The notes under the pieces are model-generated. The model made no database searches. It had not been told where the DNA came from and worked only from the letters and a program-made list of their open reading frames with translations. From Candidatus Epulonipiscium sp. (GTDB lineage: Bacteria; Bacillota; Clostridia; Lachnospirales; Defluviitaleaceae), in contig JAAYQR010000004.1 in NCBI GenBank assembly GCA_012519205.1, forward strand, positions 16,796 through 80,795: a stretch of DNA of 64,000 nucleotides. Direction: 5' to 3'. The translations under genes and the position numbers were made by a program. Shown here piece by piece: positions 51,713 through 61,091 of the stretch (within the stretch, counting starts at the first letter, position 1; every line of letters begins with the position of its first letter).

Positions 51713-52738
51713 ATGATTATTGTAATGCGTCCTGAGGCTACAGAAGAAAATATTAAAAATGTAATACAAACCATAGAATATTGCGGCTTGAAGGTCCATC
51801 TATCTAAGGGCTTAGAAGTAACTATAATAGGTGTTATTGGTGAAAAATCTAAAATAAGCGAATCAAACTTAGAACTGCTATCTGGGGTGGATAGATTAGT
51901 CCCCGTAACCGAATCCTACAAACTGGCGAATAAGAAATTTAATGTGGAGCCTTCTGTCATTAAAATAGGAAATTATAAAATTGGTGGAAAAGAAATTATT
52001 ATAATGGCAGGACCCTGTGCTGTTGAAAGTAAAGAACAGCTTCTTCTCACTGCCCATGCAGTAAAAAAAGCAGGGGCACAAATACTCCGTGGGGGGGCTT
52101 ATAAACCAAGGACCTCTCCATATTCATTCCAAGGCTTAGAAGAAGAAGGTCTAAAGTATATGGTGGACGCAAGAAATGAAACCGGCCTCGCTATTGTTTG
52201 TGAAGTAACCAGTCTTCAAGCTGTAGAGACTGCTGCTAAATATGTGGATATGATGCAGATAGGGGCAAGAAATATGCAGAACTTCCAACTTCTTAAAGAA
52301 GTTGGTAAAACTAAGCTACCTGTACTGCTCAAAAGAGGCTTAAGTGCTACAATCGATGAATGGCTTAATGCTGCTGAATATATTATGAGTGAAGGAAATC
52401 CTAATGTTGTTCTTTGTGAAAGAGGAATTAGGACCTATGAAACTGCTACTAGAAACACTTTAGATATCAGTGCAGTCCCCGTTATTAAATCAAAAAGCCA
52501 TCTCCCAATTATTGTAGATCCAAGTCATGCTACGGGAATCCGCGCTTTTGTAGAGCCTTTGGCAAAGGCATCAATTGCAGCAGGAGCTGATGGACTTATG
52601 ATAGAAGTTCACCCTAATCCTTCTAAGGCCTTATCAGATGGTCCCCAATCTCTTAACCCTGAAGATTTCTTAACACTTACTTCTGATTTAAAACCGTTGA
52701 TAAATATTATGGGGAGAAGCTTTAATAGTCATGAATAA
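51713..52738 (+). CDS. aroF: 3-deoxy-7-phosphoheptulonate (DAHP) synthase, type I-beta
   Basis: 341 residues, AGGAGG 8 bases before ATG. The N-terminal 70 residues form the ferredoxin-like regulatory domain of the AroF(I-beta) group. The barrel carries AGPCAVESKEQLLL, GGAYKPRTSPYSFQGL, MQIGARNMQNFQLL, LLKRGLSATIDEWL and VDPSHATGIRAFV, with the metal-binding Cys in AGPC. It joins phosphoenolpyruvate and erythrose 4-phosphate, the first shikimate step. It starts an operon with tyrA and aroA. Confidence 0.96.
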   Translation: MIIVMRPEATEENIKNVIQTIEYCGLKVHLSKGLEVTIIGVIGEKSKISESNLELLSGVDRLVPVTESYKLANKKFNVEPSVIKIGNYKIGGKEIIIMAGPCAVESKEQLLLTAHAVKKAGAQILRGGAYKPRTSPYSFQGLEEEGLKYMVDARNETGLAIVCEVTSLQAVETAAKYVDMMQIGARNMQNFQLLKEVGKTKLPVLLKRGLSATIDEWLNAAEYIMSEGNPNVVLCERGIRTYETATRNTLDISAVPVIKSKSHLPIIVDPSHATGIRAFVEPLAKASIAAGADGLMIEVHPNPSKALSDGPQSLNPEDFLTLTSDLKPLINIMGRSFNSHE

Positions 52739-53828
52739 AGTTGGAATTATCGGTCTTGGACTTATTGGTGGTTCTATAGCAAAAGCATTAAAACAAAAAT
52801 GTGGCACTAATCATATTACTGCCATGGATTTAGATCGTTCCATACTCAATAAAGCTTTTGAGGAAGGAGTTATCGATTCTTTTACGACATCTATAGATAG
52901 CCATTTTAGCGATTGTAATATTATCTTCTTATGTATCCCTGTTAAAAAAATTGCTCTCTGTGTTAATAAATTAATCCCATTTATAAAAGAAGAATGTATT
53001 TTAACAGATGTAGGCAGTACAAAAAATGCCATAATGAATGAACTAGGGTCTTTACTAGACAAAAGTAGTATTTACTTTATAGGTGGACACCCCATGGCAG
53101 GTTCCGAAAAAATGGGCTATGATGCCTCTAGGGGACATCTATTTGAAAATGCTTATTATATCCTTACACCTAATAATAAAACTCCAAAAACTAAACTGGA
53201 TATTTTAAAAGATTTCATTACCGCCATAGGGGCTATACCTATTGTTATTTCACCAGAATATCATGATTTAATTACAGCATCTATTAGTCATGTCCCGCAT
53301 ATTATTGCTTCATCCCTCGTTCATATGGTTAAAACCCTCGATGATACCAATAAATACATGCATTTATTAGCAGCAGGAGGATTTAAGGATATTACTCGTA
53401 TCGCTTCTTCCTCCCCTGAGATGTGGCATAATATTTGTATATCCAATCAAAGAGAAATCCTATTTGTACTTGATCATTTTATAGAAATCCTTACACAGTT
53501 TTCATCTGCTATAAACGATAATAAAGATGATGCTATATGGGACTTTTTTGAAAGTGCAAAGCAATATAGGGATACATTTTCAAATAGGAGTCCAGGGGCC
53601 TTTGCCAAAACTTACGAAATTATTATAGATGTAGTGGATGAACCTGGAATCATAGCTAATATTGCTACTCTTTTAAGTAATCATAAGATTAACATCAAAA
53701 ATATTGGAATTATAAATAGCAGAGAGTATGAAAACGGTGTTCTACAAATTTTATTCGACAAGGAAGATGATAGGCAAAAAAGCGTTAAGCTTTTAAAAGA
53801 TACCAATTATATAATTTATAAGAAATAG
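52731..53828 (+). CDS. tyrA: Prephenate dehydrogenase with ACT domain
   Basis: 365 residues. Nucleotide-binding IIGLGLIGGSIAKAL at the N-terminus, GGHPMAGSEKMGY with a conserved His, and the helical dimer domain (ISHVPHIIASSLVHM). The last 70 residues (TYEIIIDVVDEPGIIANIAT) form an ACT domain, likely the tyrosine sensor. The start overlaps the aroF stop by 8 bases, so translation is coupled. It makes 4-hydroxyphenylpyruvate for tyrosine. Confidence 0.95.
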   Translation: MNKVGIIGLGLIGGSIAKALKQKCGTNHITAMDLDRSILNKAFEEGVIDSFTTSIDSHFSDCNIIFLCIPVKKIALCVNKLIPFIKEECILTDVGSTKNAIMNELGSLLDKSSIYFIGGHPMAGSEKMGYDASRGHLFENAYYILTPNNKTPKTKLDILKDFITAIGAIPIVISPEYHDLITASISHVPHIIASSLVHMVKTLDDTNKYMHLLAAGGFKDITRIASSSPEMWHNICISNQREILFVLDHFIEILTQFSSAINDNKDDAIWDFFESAKQYRDTFSNRSPGAFAKTYEIIIDVVDEPGIIANIATLLSNHKINIKNIGIINSREYENGVLQILFDKEDDRQKSVKLLKDTNYIIYKK

Positions 53829-53838
53829 GGGGTAAGGT

Positions 53839-55110
53839 ATGATTATTAATCCACGGTGCAATATAAATGGGGTAATTACTATCCCTGGTGATAAATCTAT
53901 TTCCCATAGGGCAATTATGCTTGGTTCCATAGCAGAGGGTAAGACTGAAATCACGGGGTTTTTAATGGGAAATGACTGCTTATCCACCATAGATTGTTTC
54001 AGAAAGCTAGGGGTACAAATAGATGTAACCGATAAAAAAATAATTGTCCATGGCAGTGGGCTTTTAGCCTTAACCCCTCCGGTTGATATATTGGATGTGG
54101 GAAATAGTGGGACCACTATACGTCTTATAACAGGTATCCTTTCTTCTCAACCCTTTTCATCTGAAGTCACTGGGGATTCTTCCATCCAAAAAAGACCTAT
54201 GTTAAGGGTAGTAAGCCCCCTTAGGGAAATGGGTGCGGATATCGATGGTATAGAAGATGGTAAGTATTGTCCCCTCCATATTAAAGGTAAAAACTTAAAC
54301 GGAATCAACTATAAGTTGCCTGTAGCCAGTGCTCAGGTTAAATCCTCTATATTATTTGCTTCCCTTTATGCCAGAGGTGAAACGAAAATTTATGAACCTA
54401 GAACCTCAAGGAATCACACGGAAATCATGGTAAATCATTTTGGTGGAAATATAATACAAACTAATAACGAAATTGTATCTTTCCCAGTCAAAAAACTTAC
54501 TGCCCAAAAGGTGAATATCCCAGGGGATATATCCTCGGCAGCATACTTTATTGCTGCTGCTTTAATTTTACCAAATTCAGAACTATTAATTCAAAATATA
54601 GGAATCAATCCTACCCGTGATGGGATTATTACTGTCTTTAAGAAAATGGGTGGCAATATTGATTTGTTAAACCGGAGGTATCAATGCGGAGAACCTGTTG
54701 CCGATATATTAGTCCGCTCCTCAAAACTTCATGGTATAAAAATAGGAGGAAGCATCATTCCCAAACTTATCGATGAAATCCCCATATTGGCTGTAGTTTC
54801 TTGTTACAGTGATGGAATAACCGTAATAAAGGATGCTCAGGAGCTTAAAGTTAAAGAATCTAATAGAATTCATGCCATGGCTGCAGAACTAAATAAAATG
54901 GGAGCCAAAGTTTTAGAAACTGAAGATGGAATGATTATAGAAGGGGTCAAAGCTTTAAAAGGCGCCGCAGTTGAAAGTTATCATGACCATAGGGTAGCTA
55001 TGTCCTTAGCAATAGCAGCTCTTAAAGCGGAAAATGAAACTATTATTAATAACAGTGAGTGTGCAGATATTTCCTACCCTAACTTCTTTACTACTTTAAA
55101 AAACCTCTAG
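53839..55110 (+). CDS. aroA: 3-phosphoshikimate 1-carboxyvinyltransferase (EPSP synthase)
   Basis: 423 residues, normal length. GDKSISHRAIMLGSIAEG, LDVGNSGTTIRLITG (active-site loop), LPVASAQVKSSILFASL, and the catalytic LKVKESNRIHAMAAE and DHRVAMSLAIAAL sequences are present. It makes EPSP in the shikimate pathway. Ten bases after tyrA. In GNSGTTIRL, SGTT occupies the place of the glyphosate-sensitive loop NAGTAMR, a pattern of class II enzymes. Confidence 0.96.
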   Translation: MIINPRCNINGVITIPGDKSISHRAIMLGSIAEGKTEITGFLMGNDCLSTIDCFRKLGVQIDVTDKKIIVHGSGLLALTPPVDILDVGNSGTTIRLITGILSSQPFSSEVTGDSSIQKRPMLRVVSPLREMGADIDGIEDGKYCPLHIKGKNLNGINYKLPVASAQVKSSILFASLYARGETKIYEPRTSRNHTEIMVNHFGGNIIQTNNEIVSFPVKKLTAQKVNIPGDISSAAYFIAAALILPNSELLIQNIGINPTRDGIITVFKKMGGNIDLLNRRYQCGEPVADILVRSSKLHGIKIGGSIIPKLIDEIPILAVVSCYSDGITVIKDAQELKVKESNRIHAMAAELNKMGAKVLETEDGMIIEGVKALKGAAVESYHDHRVAMSLAIAALKAENETIINNSECADISYPNFFTTLKNL

Positions 55111-55212
55111 CTCCAATTTGCTTATATATAAAGAATCAATTATAATGTATCTATGAATTTCTAACTATAAGATTTTATTAAGTGCTGGTTTTTTATTTTT
55201 GGAGGGTGGAAA

Positions 55213-55881
55213 ATGATTAAAACAACCATCGTTGGCTTTGGAGATAGTCTTACCTATGGATACGGTGTTCCTAGTAATATAGGATTTATTGAGAGATTAG
55301 AAAAACACATGCCCCAATATTTCCCTAGTATATCTTGGTACATTGTAAATAGCGGTTGTAATGGAGATACCACTAGAGAAGGGCTTGAAAAGTTGGAAAA
55401 AGAAGTCCTTAATTATAACCCAAATGTAGTACTTGTTCTTTTTGGCTCTAATGACTCTTCTATGAACGAGACCCAATTTAGGACTTTAGACGAATACGAA
55501 AGTAATCTTATGAAAATCATTAAAAATATCAAGCGGCATAACAATCGCACGGGGCTAAACGGGTGTGTTCCAATTCCTATCCTAATTACCCCGCCCCCCG
55601 TTTATGAAAATGTTTGCTCTCCCACTAGAAACAATAATCGATTAAGACAGTATGGACATATCGTAAAAACCATAGCCAAGGATTATCATTGCCCATTGAT
55701 AGATTTTTTTGAACACATGATAAGTTATGGTGACTATGTGGACTTATTAGCCGATGATGGCCTCCATTTGAATGAAAAAGGATATGACCTCTTGTATGAT
55801 CTTATTTTCTCGGAATTGACTAAACTTGTTAATTACCAAGGACTTTTAAAAGACTGGGATGAATTTGAAGAAGAATATTAA
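55213..55881 (+). CDS. SGNH/GDSL hydrolase (acyl-esterase type)
   Basis: 222 residues. GDSL block with nucleophile Ser in VGFGDSLTYGYG (position 12), block II Gly in NSGCNGDTT, block III Asn in LFGSNDSSM, and the Asp-His pair in LADDGLHLNEKGY. This is the complete SGNH set. There is no signal peptide, so it is cytoplasmic. Relatives are arylesterases, lysophospholipases or acetyl-xylan esterases; the substrate is unknown. GGAGG 7 bases upstream. It may be co-transcribed with aroA (102-base gap). Confidence 0.85.
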   Translation: MIKTTIVGFGDSLTYGYGVPSNIGFIERLEKHMPQYFPSISWYIVNSGCNGDTTREGLEKLEKEVLNYNPNVVLVLFGSNDSSMNETQFRTLDEYESNLMKIIKNIKRHNNRTGLNGCVPIPILITPPPVYENVCSPTRNNNRLRQYGHIVKTIAKDYHCPLIDFFEHMISYGDYVDLLADDGLHLNEKGYDLLYDLIFSELTKLVNYQGLLKDWDEFEEEY

Positions 55882-55883
55882 AA

Positions 55884-55912
55884 AACCCTCTTAAGATTAA
55901 GAGGGCTTTTTA
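55884..55912. terminator. Bidirectional terminator
   Basis: CCCTCTTA (55886-55893) / TAAGAGGG (55898-55905) with A-run before and CTTTTTAG after, between the convergent SGNH hydrolase and copper-amine-oxidase-N genes. Confidence 0.85.
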
Positions 55913-56941
55913 GTATTTTATATTCATTTGACCATTGTCAAGAATTTCTGCATCTGCCTTTAATACTTCTTTAATGAACTCAAAGGGCACATAGGTAGTG
56001 CCTTCCCTTATTTCCGGTGCTGTTCCTAACTTTATAAGCATTCTTGCAAAGCTGTAATTATCCTGCCCTATTACTACCCTAGTCCATTGGGGACCTCTCG
56101 ATAATTCTACAGACTGTTCTTTTCCATTCCATCTAACCGTATAATCCAGGGCTTTTGCAACCTTAGCTAGAGGTATCATGGTTACATTTTTATTGTTTTT
56201 ATACGTATTTACATTAAGGGTAACCTCTTTTAAAACAATCTTTTCAAGAGCTGTTTCTTCTTCGATGGTTTCTACTTCTCCCGCCCTGCCCATTGGTTCC
56301 TTATCCATTACTATTATCTTTTCGGGGGGCGTTTGGGCTGGGATACTCCTAGTGGTAATGGTATAAAAAACAATCAAATCCTTATCATAAATATCCTTGC
56401 TGTCTACGGTGTTTCCCTTTTCATCAACTATTACGGTTTCATCTGATACATTCAATTTAAGGTTTCTATCTGCGCTTAAAAGTTCATTGTCGAATTTTGA
56501 TACTTTTACACTACCAAAGTCTTCATTACTATTAACCACAATAACATCTGGATTCATTCTAGGAGGCATACTAAGTGCCATTATGGTATCTTTTCCATAG
56601 TATACAGAAATGCTCATTCCTTCTTTTAGATTGTTTTTGCTAACAAAATCTCTGCTGCTATCATCTAAAAGAACCACATCATCGGAAACATAGAAAATTA
56701 TACTTTCAGAAATTTGTCCTTCCTCAGTTCCCTCAACCCATATAGAAAAATGGTTTTCTCCTATATTTACTTCTTTAATTATTCCTTTGTATGTAATATA
56801 ATCGACTACACTTTCCATAATAGGTGCAGATATTGGCACGGCTTGCCCTATGGGAATCTTATTTCCCTCTGCATATACTGCGGTACTTGTTGCCATACAT
56901 AATATCATTGGTGCTATAACAAGTTTTTTAGATATTTTCAT
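55910..56941 (-). CDS. Exported protein with C-terminal copper amine oxidase N-type domain
   Basis: 343 residues with a signal peptide (KLVIAPMILCMATSTAVYA). Residues about 45-215 are beta-rich and repeat a pattern of short strands (VSDDVVLLDDSSRD; SDETVIVDEKGNTVD). The last 85 residues (VTMIPLAKVAKALDYTVRWN, then TTYVPFEFIKEVLK) are the Cu_amine_oxidN1 domain, which in Firmicutes is a cell-surface or peptidoglycan-associated module and not an oxidase. No enzymatic motif is visible. The role is unknown. Confidence 0.8.
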   Translation of the reverse strand: MKISKKLVIAPMILCMATSTAVYAEGNKIPIGQAVPISAPIMESVVDYITYKGIIKEVNIGENHFSIWVEGTEEGQISESIIFYVSDDVVLLDDSSRDFVSKNNLKEGMSISVYYGKDTIMALSMPPRMNPDVIVVNSNEDFGSVKVSKFDNELLSADRNLKLNVSDETVIVDEKGNTVDSKDIYDKDLIVFYTITTRSIPAQTPPEKIIVMDKEPMGRAGEVETIEEETALEKIVLKEVTLNVNTYKNNKNVTMIPLAKVAKALDYTVRWNGKEQSVELSRGPQWTRVVIGQDNYSFARMLIKLGTAPEIREGTTYVPFEFIKEVLKADAEILDNGQMNIKY

Positions 56942-56998
56942 ATATATCTCTCCTTTCTACTATATAGACGAAGGAAAAATTTAAAAGTTCCATTTTCT

Positions 56999-58399
56999 TT
57001 ACTTTATCCCAAAATACTTTTCCGCATTATTAAAGCTGATATTCTGTACAATTTTACCTAGTAACCTCATATCATTTGGGAATTCTCCATTTTCCACCCA
57101 TCCGCCTATTAAATTACATAAGATTCTTCTAAAGTATTCATGTCTTGGGTAGGATAAGAAACTCCTTGAGTCTGTAAGCATTCCAACAAATCGACTTAAT
57201 AAACCTAAATTAGCCAATGCTTTCATTTGCTCTATCATTCCATCTCTTTGATCATTAAACCACCAGGCAGAACCAAATTGAATCTTACCTGGAATACCCC
57301 CTTGAAAGTTGCCAATCATAGTGCCTAGCACATAATTATCCTTTGGGTTGAGGGTATAAAGTATGGTTTTAGGCAGTTTATTTTCCCTATCCAAGGAATC
57401 CATAAATCTTGATAGGGGGTGGGCGATATTTAAATCGTTAATAGAGTCAAATCCTGTATCTGGTCCTATTTCATTAAACATACGAGTATTATTATTACGC
57501 ATGGTGCCGATATGAAGCTGCATTGTCCAGCCAAGTTTTGCATATAATTTGGCTAAAAATTGAAGGAGCGCTGTCTTAAACTTTTCTTCTTCCTCTAAGC
57601 TAATACTATCTCCTTTTAGAGCCTTAACAAAAATAGTCGATACTTCTTCTTTGGATGCCTCTCTATATGGAACATAATCAAAAGCGTGATCTGATAAGCG
57701 GCTGCCTTCTTTGTGGAAGAAGTTTATTCTTTCTTCTAATGCATTTAAGAATTCATCATAATTCACAATGGCCTTACTACTTACTTCTCCTAACTGTTTT
57801 ACCCAAGGGATAAAGGTATCTTTTTCAATATTGATTCCCTTATCAGGGCGAAAAGATGGGAATACTGTGGCTTCTAATTTTCCTTCTCCTCTAATAAGCT
57901 TATGATACTTTAAATCATCCACTGGATCATCAGTGGTTCCAATATATCTTACATTGGATTTTTTGATTAAATCTCTTACACCAAAATCTTTTCCGTTTAA
58001 TTTGGCATTGGCTTCTTTCCATATTTTATCTGCTGTTTCTTCATTTAGAACCTCGTATATTCTAAAAAATCTTTGTAATTCTAAATGGGTCCAGTGATAT
58101 AGGGGATTTCCTATGGTGTAAGGGATAGTTTTAGCCCAGGCTTTAAACTTGTCATAATCACTGGCATTCCCAGTTATATATTTTTCATCTATTCCATTAG
58201 CTCTCATAGCTCTCCATTTATAATGATCACCGTATAACCATACCTCTGTTATATTCTCAAATTTTTTGTTCTCCCATATTTCTTTGGGATTTATATGACA
58301 GTGATAATCATATATTGGCATATCCCTTGCATAATCATGATAGAGCCTTATAGCTGTTTCATTTTGAAGCATAAAATTTTCATCTAAAAATTTTTTCAT
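56999..58399 (-). CDS. uxaC: Glucuronate isomerase
   Basis: 466 residues, the normal UxaC length. Metal-binding opening PIYDYHCHINPKEIWENKKF, a later FRPDKGINIEKD segment, the central MQLHIGTMRNNNTRMF, and TDSRSFLSYPRHEYFRRIL are typical. It converts glucuronate to fructuronate (and galacturonate to tagaturonate). uxuA/uxuB or kdgK genes are not adjacent, so the rest of the pathway lies elsewhere. The GH3 locus of possible xylan type is about 25 kb away and could supply glucuronate-bearing sugars; this is conjecture. Confidence 0.95.
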   Translation of the reverse strand: MKKFLDENFMLQNETAIRLYHDYARDMPIYDYHCHINPKEIWENKKFENITEVWLYGDHYKWRAMRANGIDEKYITGNASDYDKFKAWAKTIPYTIGNPLYHWTHLELQRFFRIYEVLNEETADKIWKEANAKLNGKDFGVRDLIKKSNVRYIGTTDDPVDDLKYHKLIRGEGKLEATVFPSFRPDKGINIEKDTFIPWVKQLGEVSSKAIVNYDEFLNALEERINFFHKEGSRLSDHAFDYVPYREASKEEVSTIFVKALKGDSISLEEEEKFKTALLQFLAKLYAKLGWTMQLHIGTMRNNNTRMFNEIGPDTGFDSINDLNIAHPLSRFMDSLDRENKLPKTILYTLNPKDNYVLGTMIGNFQGGIPGKIQFGSAWWFNDQRDGMIEQMKALANLGLLSRFVGMLTDSRSFLSYPRHEYFRRILCNLIGGWVENGEFPNDMRLLGKIVQNISFNNAEKYFGIK

Positions 58400-58687
58400 T
58401 GGGATTCCCTCTTTCTTTTAAGTATAGAAAAACAATTATTATAATACTATATATACCCCTTAAGTCCAAGAATTAATATATCAGAACTCTAATATCTAGG
58501 AGGAAAAATAACTCCAGAAGAGCTTGGACATAGGATGGCTTTCCCATATTAAATAGCATATAATAGTTCTATAAGAATTAGTACCTATTAGTAGTTCCAA
58601 TTATCTCTTAAAGTATGATAATAAGAGGTAGAATTCGTATATATTAATAAATTTACTAACAGGCACCATATATTTTTAGGAGGCTCT

Positions 58688-59881
58688 ATGATGACTTCTT
58701 CTAATTTTGTAATTATGCATATTGATGTGAATTCAGCCTATCTCAGTTGGGAAGCCATGTACAGATTACAACAAGGTGATAAAATAGATCTAAGAACCAT
58801 CCCTTCTGTTGTTGGGGGAGACCCTAAAAAAAGGCATGGGGTTGTCCTTGCCAAATCCATCCCCGCAAAAAAATATAAGATTAAAACCGGTGAATCTTTA
58901 TTTTCAGCCCTACAAAAATGCCCAAATCTTACAATAGTTCCCTCCCATCATGAACTTTATATGGAATGTAGCAACAATTTAATGAGGGTGCTAGAGGAAT
59001 ATTCTCCTATTATTCAAAGGTATAGTATCGATGAATGTTTTTTAGATTATACCCATATGGAGTGTCATTTTGGGGATCCTGTTTCTGCCGCATACTCAAT
59101 AAAAAATCGCATCAAAAAGGACTTGGGGTTTACGGTAAATATTGGGGTTTCCCATAATAAACTCTTGGCAAAAATGGCCTCGGATTTTACAAAACCTGAT
59201 GCAGTACATACCTTATTTCCCCATGAGATAAGAGAAAAAATGTGGCCTCTTCCTGTAGAAGAATTGTTTATGGTAGGGGGCGCTACCGCCTCTAAACTTT
59301 ATAATTTAGGAATATATACTATAGGAGATTTGGCAAGGGCAAATCCAAGGTTTCTATCACAGCATTTTAAAAGCCAAGGAATTTTAATTTGGAACTTTGC
59401 CAATGGTATTGAAAGTTCACCAATAATAGGTGAGGACTATTCTCCTATTAAAGGAATTAGTAATTCTACAACTGTTTCTTCAGATATAATCGATAGAAAA
59501 ACAGCCCATAAAATTCTTCTGTCCCTTGCTGAAAATGTAGCAATGCGACTTAGGGAAGAAAAATATTATGGGGAGCTAGTCTCTATATCTATTAAATCCA
59601 GCGACTTTAGGCATTATTCGCATCAAAGAAAAATTGGTATGGCAACGGATAGCACCCACTATATTTATAGATATGCCTGTAGCTTGTTTGATGAAGCTTG
59701 GAAGGGAGAACCCATAAGAAGCCTTGGAATAAGGGTGTCAGAATTATGTAATGATGAATCTTGCCAAATGTCCTTATTTAATACTTCCGATATAAAAAAA
59801 CAACAAGCAATAGACAAGAGCATAGACGATTTAAGAAAAAAATTCGGTTCTAAGGCAGTATTTAGGGCTAGCCAGCTCTAA
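58688..59881 (+). CDS. Y-family DNA polymerase (Pol IV/DinB-like)
   Basis: 397 residues. HIDVNSAYLSWEAMYRL (catalytic Asp and steric-gate region), then YSIDECFLDYTHME with the Asp-Glu pair, and IGVSHNKLLAKMASDFTKP are the conserved palm motifs. The helix-hairpin-helix thumb (VGGATASKLYNLGIYTIGDL) and the little finger domain follow. It is a translesion polymerase, normally made under SOS. The DVNSAYLSW opening differs from DinB (DMDAFFAS) and is a feature of a Firmicute subgroup. No LexA or DinR box was found by eye. AGGAGG is 4 and 7 bases upstream of two adjacent ATGs. Confidence 0.9.
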   Translation: MMTSSNFVIMHIDVNSAYLSWEAMYRLQQGDKIDLRTIPSVVGGDPKKRHGVVLAKSIPAKKYKIKTGESLFSALQKCPNLTIVPSHHELYMECSNNLMRVLEEYSPIIQRYSIDECFLDYTHMECHFGDPVSAAYSIKNRIKKDLGFTVNIGVSHNKLLAKMASDFTKPDAVHTLFPHEIREKMWPLPVEELFMVGGATASKLYNLGIYTIGDLARANPRFLSQHFKSQGILIWNFANGIESSPIIGEDYSPIKGISNSTTVSSDIIDRKTAHKILLSLAENVAMRLREEKYYGELVSISIKSSDFRHYSHQRKIGMATDSTHYIYRYACSLFDEAWKGEPIRSLGIRVSELCNDESCQMSLFNTSDIKKQQAIDKSIDDLRKKFGSKAVFRASQL

Positions 59882-59953
59882 TCTACATATGGTGTTAATT
59901 TAGGAAAACATCTATGATACCTAATTTATCAAAAAACAAATAATGGTATGTTA

Positions 59954-60916
59954 TTATAGAAAGAAAAATAAAATAACCATATAAATTACATATACCATTA
60001 AGAGTAATGATGCCTGTATCCGACTTATCCGCCTAGTAACTATAGTTGGAATAACCAAACCTAAGGATAAAATCATAGCTACCGGGATATCAAGTACAAT
60101 GGTCTGTCGCTCTATCGTAAGAGGTGAAACACTGGCAGAAGCCCCCAAGACTAAACAAATATTTAGGATATTGGCACCTAAGATATTACCTATGGATAAC
60201 TCATCATGGCCCTTTATTAAAGCGGTCATTGATGTAACCAATTCTGGTAGCGAGGTCCCTAGGGCAATCATCGAAAGGCTTATTACTGCTTCGGGTACCC
60301 CCCAACTATTGGCAATCTTCACTCCATATGTAACTAAGAAGTTTGACCCCATTAGAATTAGGATTATTCCCAAAATGAACATAGCCACATGTTTACTAAT
60401 TCCTTTGGGGACAGTTTTTCTTTTTGTTTGTCTTTTTATTTGTCTTTTTGTATGTTTTGTTTTGTTTTTATATTGCACAATTGTAACATTAAAAATTATA
60501 TATACTAATAATAACATTAATAACCCAACCGCTGAGGATAACCCTATGTACCCTTTTTGTGCAGACCACCAAAAAAAGACGATATACCCTATCATCATCA
60601 TTCCTTTTAGCTTAAAAATACGGGAATCTATCCTACTGGGTTTAATAACGTTGTACATTGCTAAAACCAATCCAATATTACATATGATTGATCCAATAGC
60701 ATTTCCTATCGCTACCGTTGGACGATTTTGCATAGAGGATATAACTGAAACACTAGTTTCAGGGAATGTAGTACCCAAGCTTACTATAGTTGCCCCAATA
60801 AGCACCTCTGGAAGACCTGTTACCCGTGCAACCCATGTTGCTTCATCAACAAAATGGTCCCCTCCTTTTATAATAAAAATAAGTCCAATTCCAAATAAAA
60901 AGTAGGTAAGAAGCAT
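59954..60916 (-). CDS. Na+/Ca2+ exchanger family protein (YrbG-like)
   Basis: 320 residues with ten hydrophobic segments in two homologous halves. The alpha repeats are GATIVSLGTTFPETSVSVIS and MIALGTSLPELVTSMTALI, both with the conserved GT(T/S)xPE ion-binding motif. The cytoplasmic loop between halves (about 150-175) is basic and repetitive (KHTKRQIKRQTKRK). Related YrbG proteins exchange Ca2+ against Na+ or H+. It is transcribed alone; AGGAG precedes ATG. Confidence 0.92.
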   Translation of the reverse strand: MLLTYFLFGIGLIFIIKGGDHFVDEATWVARVTGLPEVLIGATIVSLGTTFPETSVSVISSMQNRPTVAIGNAIGSIICNIGLVLAMYNVIKPSRIDSRIFKLKGMMMIGYIVFFWWSAQKGYIGLSSAVGLLMLLLVYIIFNVTIVQYKNKTKHTKRQIKRQTKRKTVPKGISKHVAMFILGIILILMGSNFLVTYGVKIANSWGVPEAVISLSMIALGTSLPELVTSMTALIKGHDELSIGNILGANILNICLVLGASASVSPLTIERQTIVLDIPVAMILSLGLVIPTIVTRRISRIQASLLLMVYVIYMVILFFFL

Positions 60917-61032
60917 ATACTCAACTCCTTTATAAATATGGTTATTTCATATTTATGAGATACCTATAATTTTCATACACTATAAAAACTAATTTTATTG
61001 TATCTTTCTAGATTATCTATTTTAAAATAAAA

Positions 61033-61079
61033 AGTTGTGCACAAAGGTAAGATTAAATCTACACTTTTATCCACAACTC
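61033..61079 (-). terminator. Terminator of the GGGtGRT operon
   Basis: On the minus strand AGTTGTGG...GATT (from 61079) pairs with AATC...GCACAACT to 61033 in a long imperfect stem, followed by TTTTTATTTT. The stem contains TTATCCACA, a chance DnaA-box match. Confidence 0.75.
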
Positions 61080-61091
61080 ATTATCAACCTG

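Noticed and set aside
60099..60905. Plus-strand ORF of 268 residues opposite the Na/Ca exchanger
   Set aside because: It is a shadow of the exchanger gene on the other strand, whose alpha repeats are intact; the plus-strand product has no recognisable motif.
61033..61079. A second DnaA-box cluster
   Set aside because: The TTATCCACA match lies in the stem of a terminator behind the GGGtGRT gene; a single match and a palindromic TTGTGCACAA are not a cluster.
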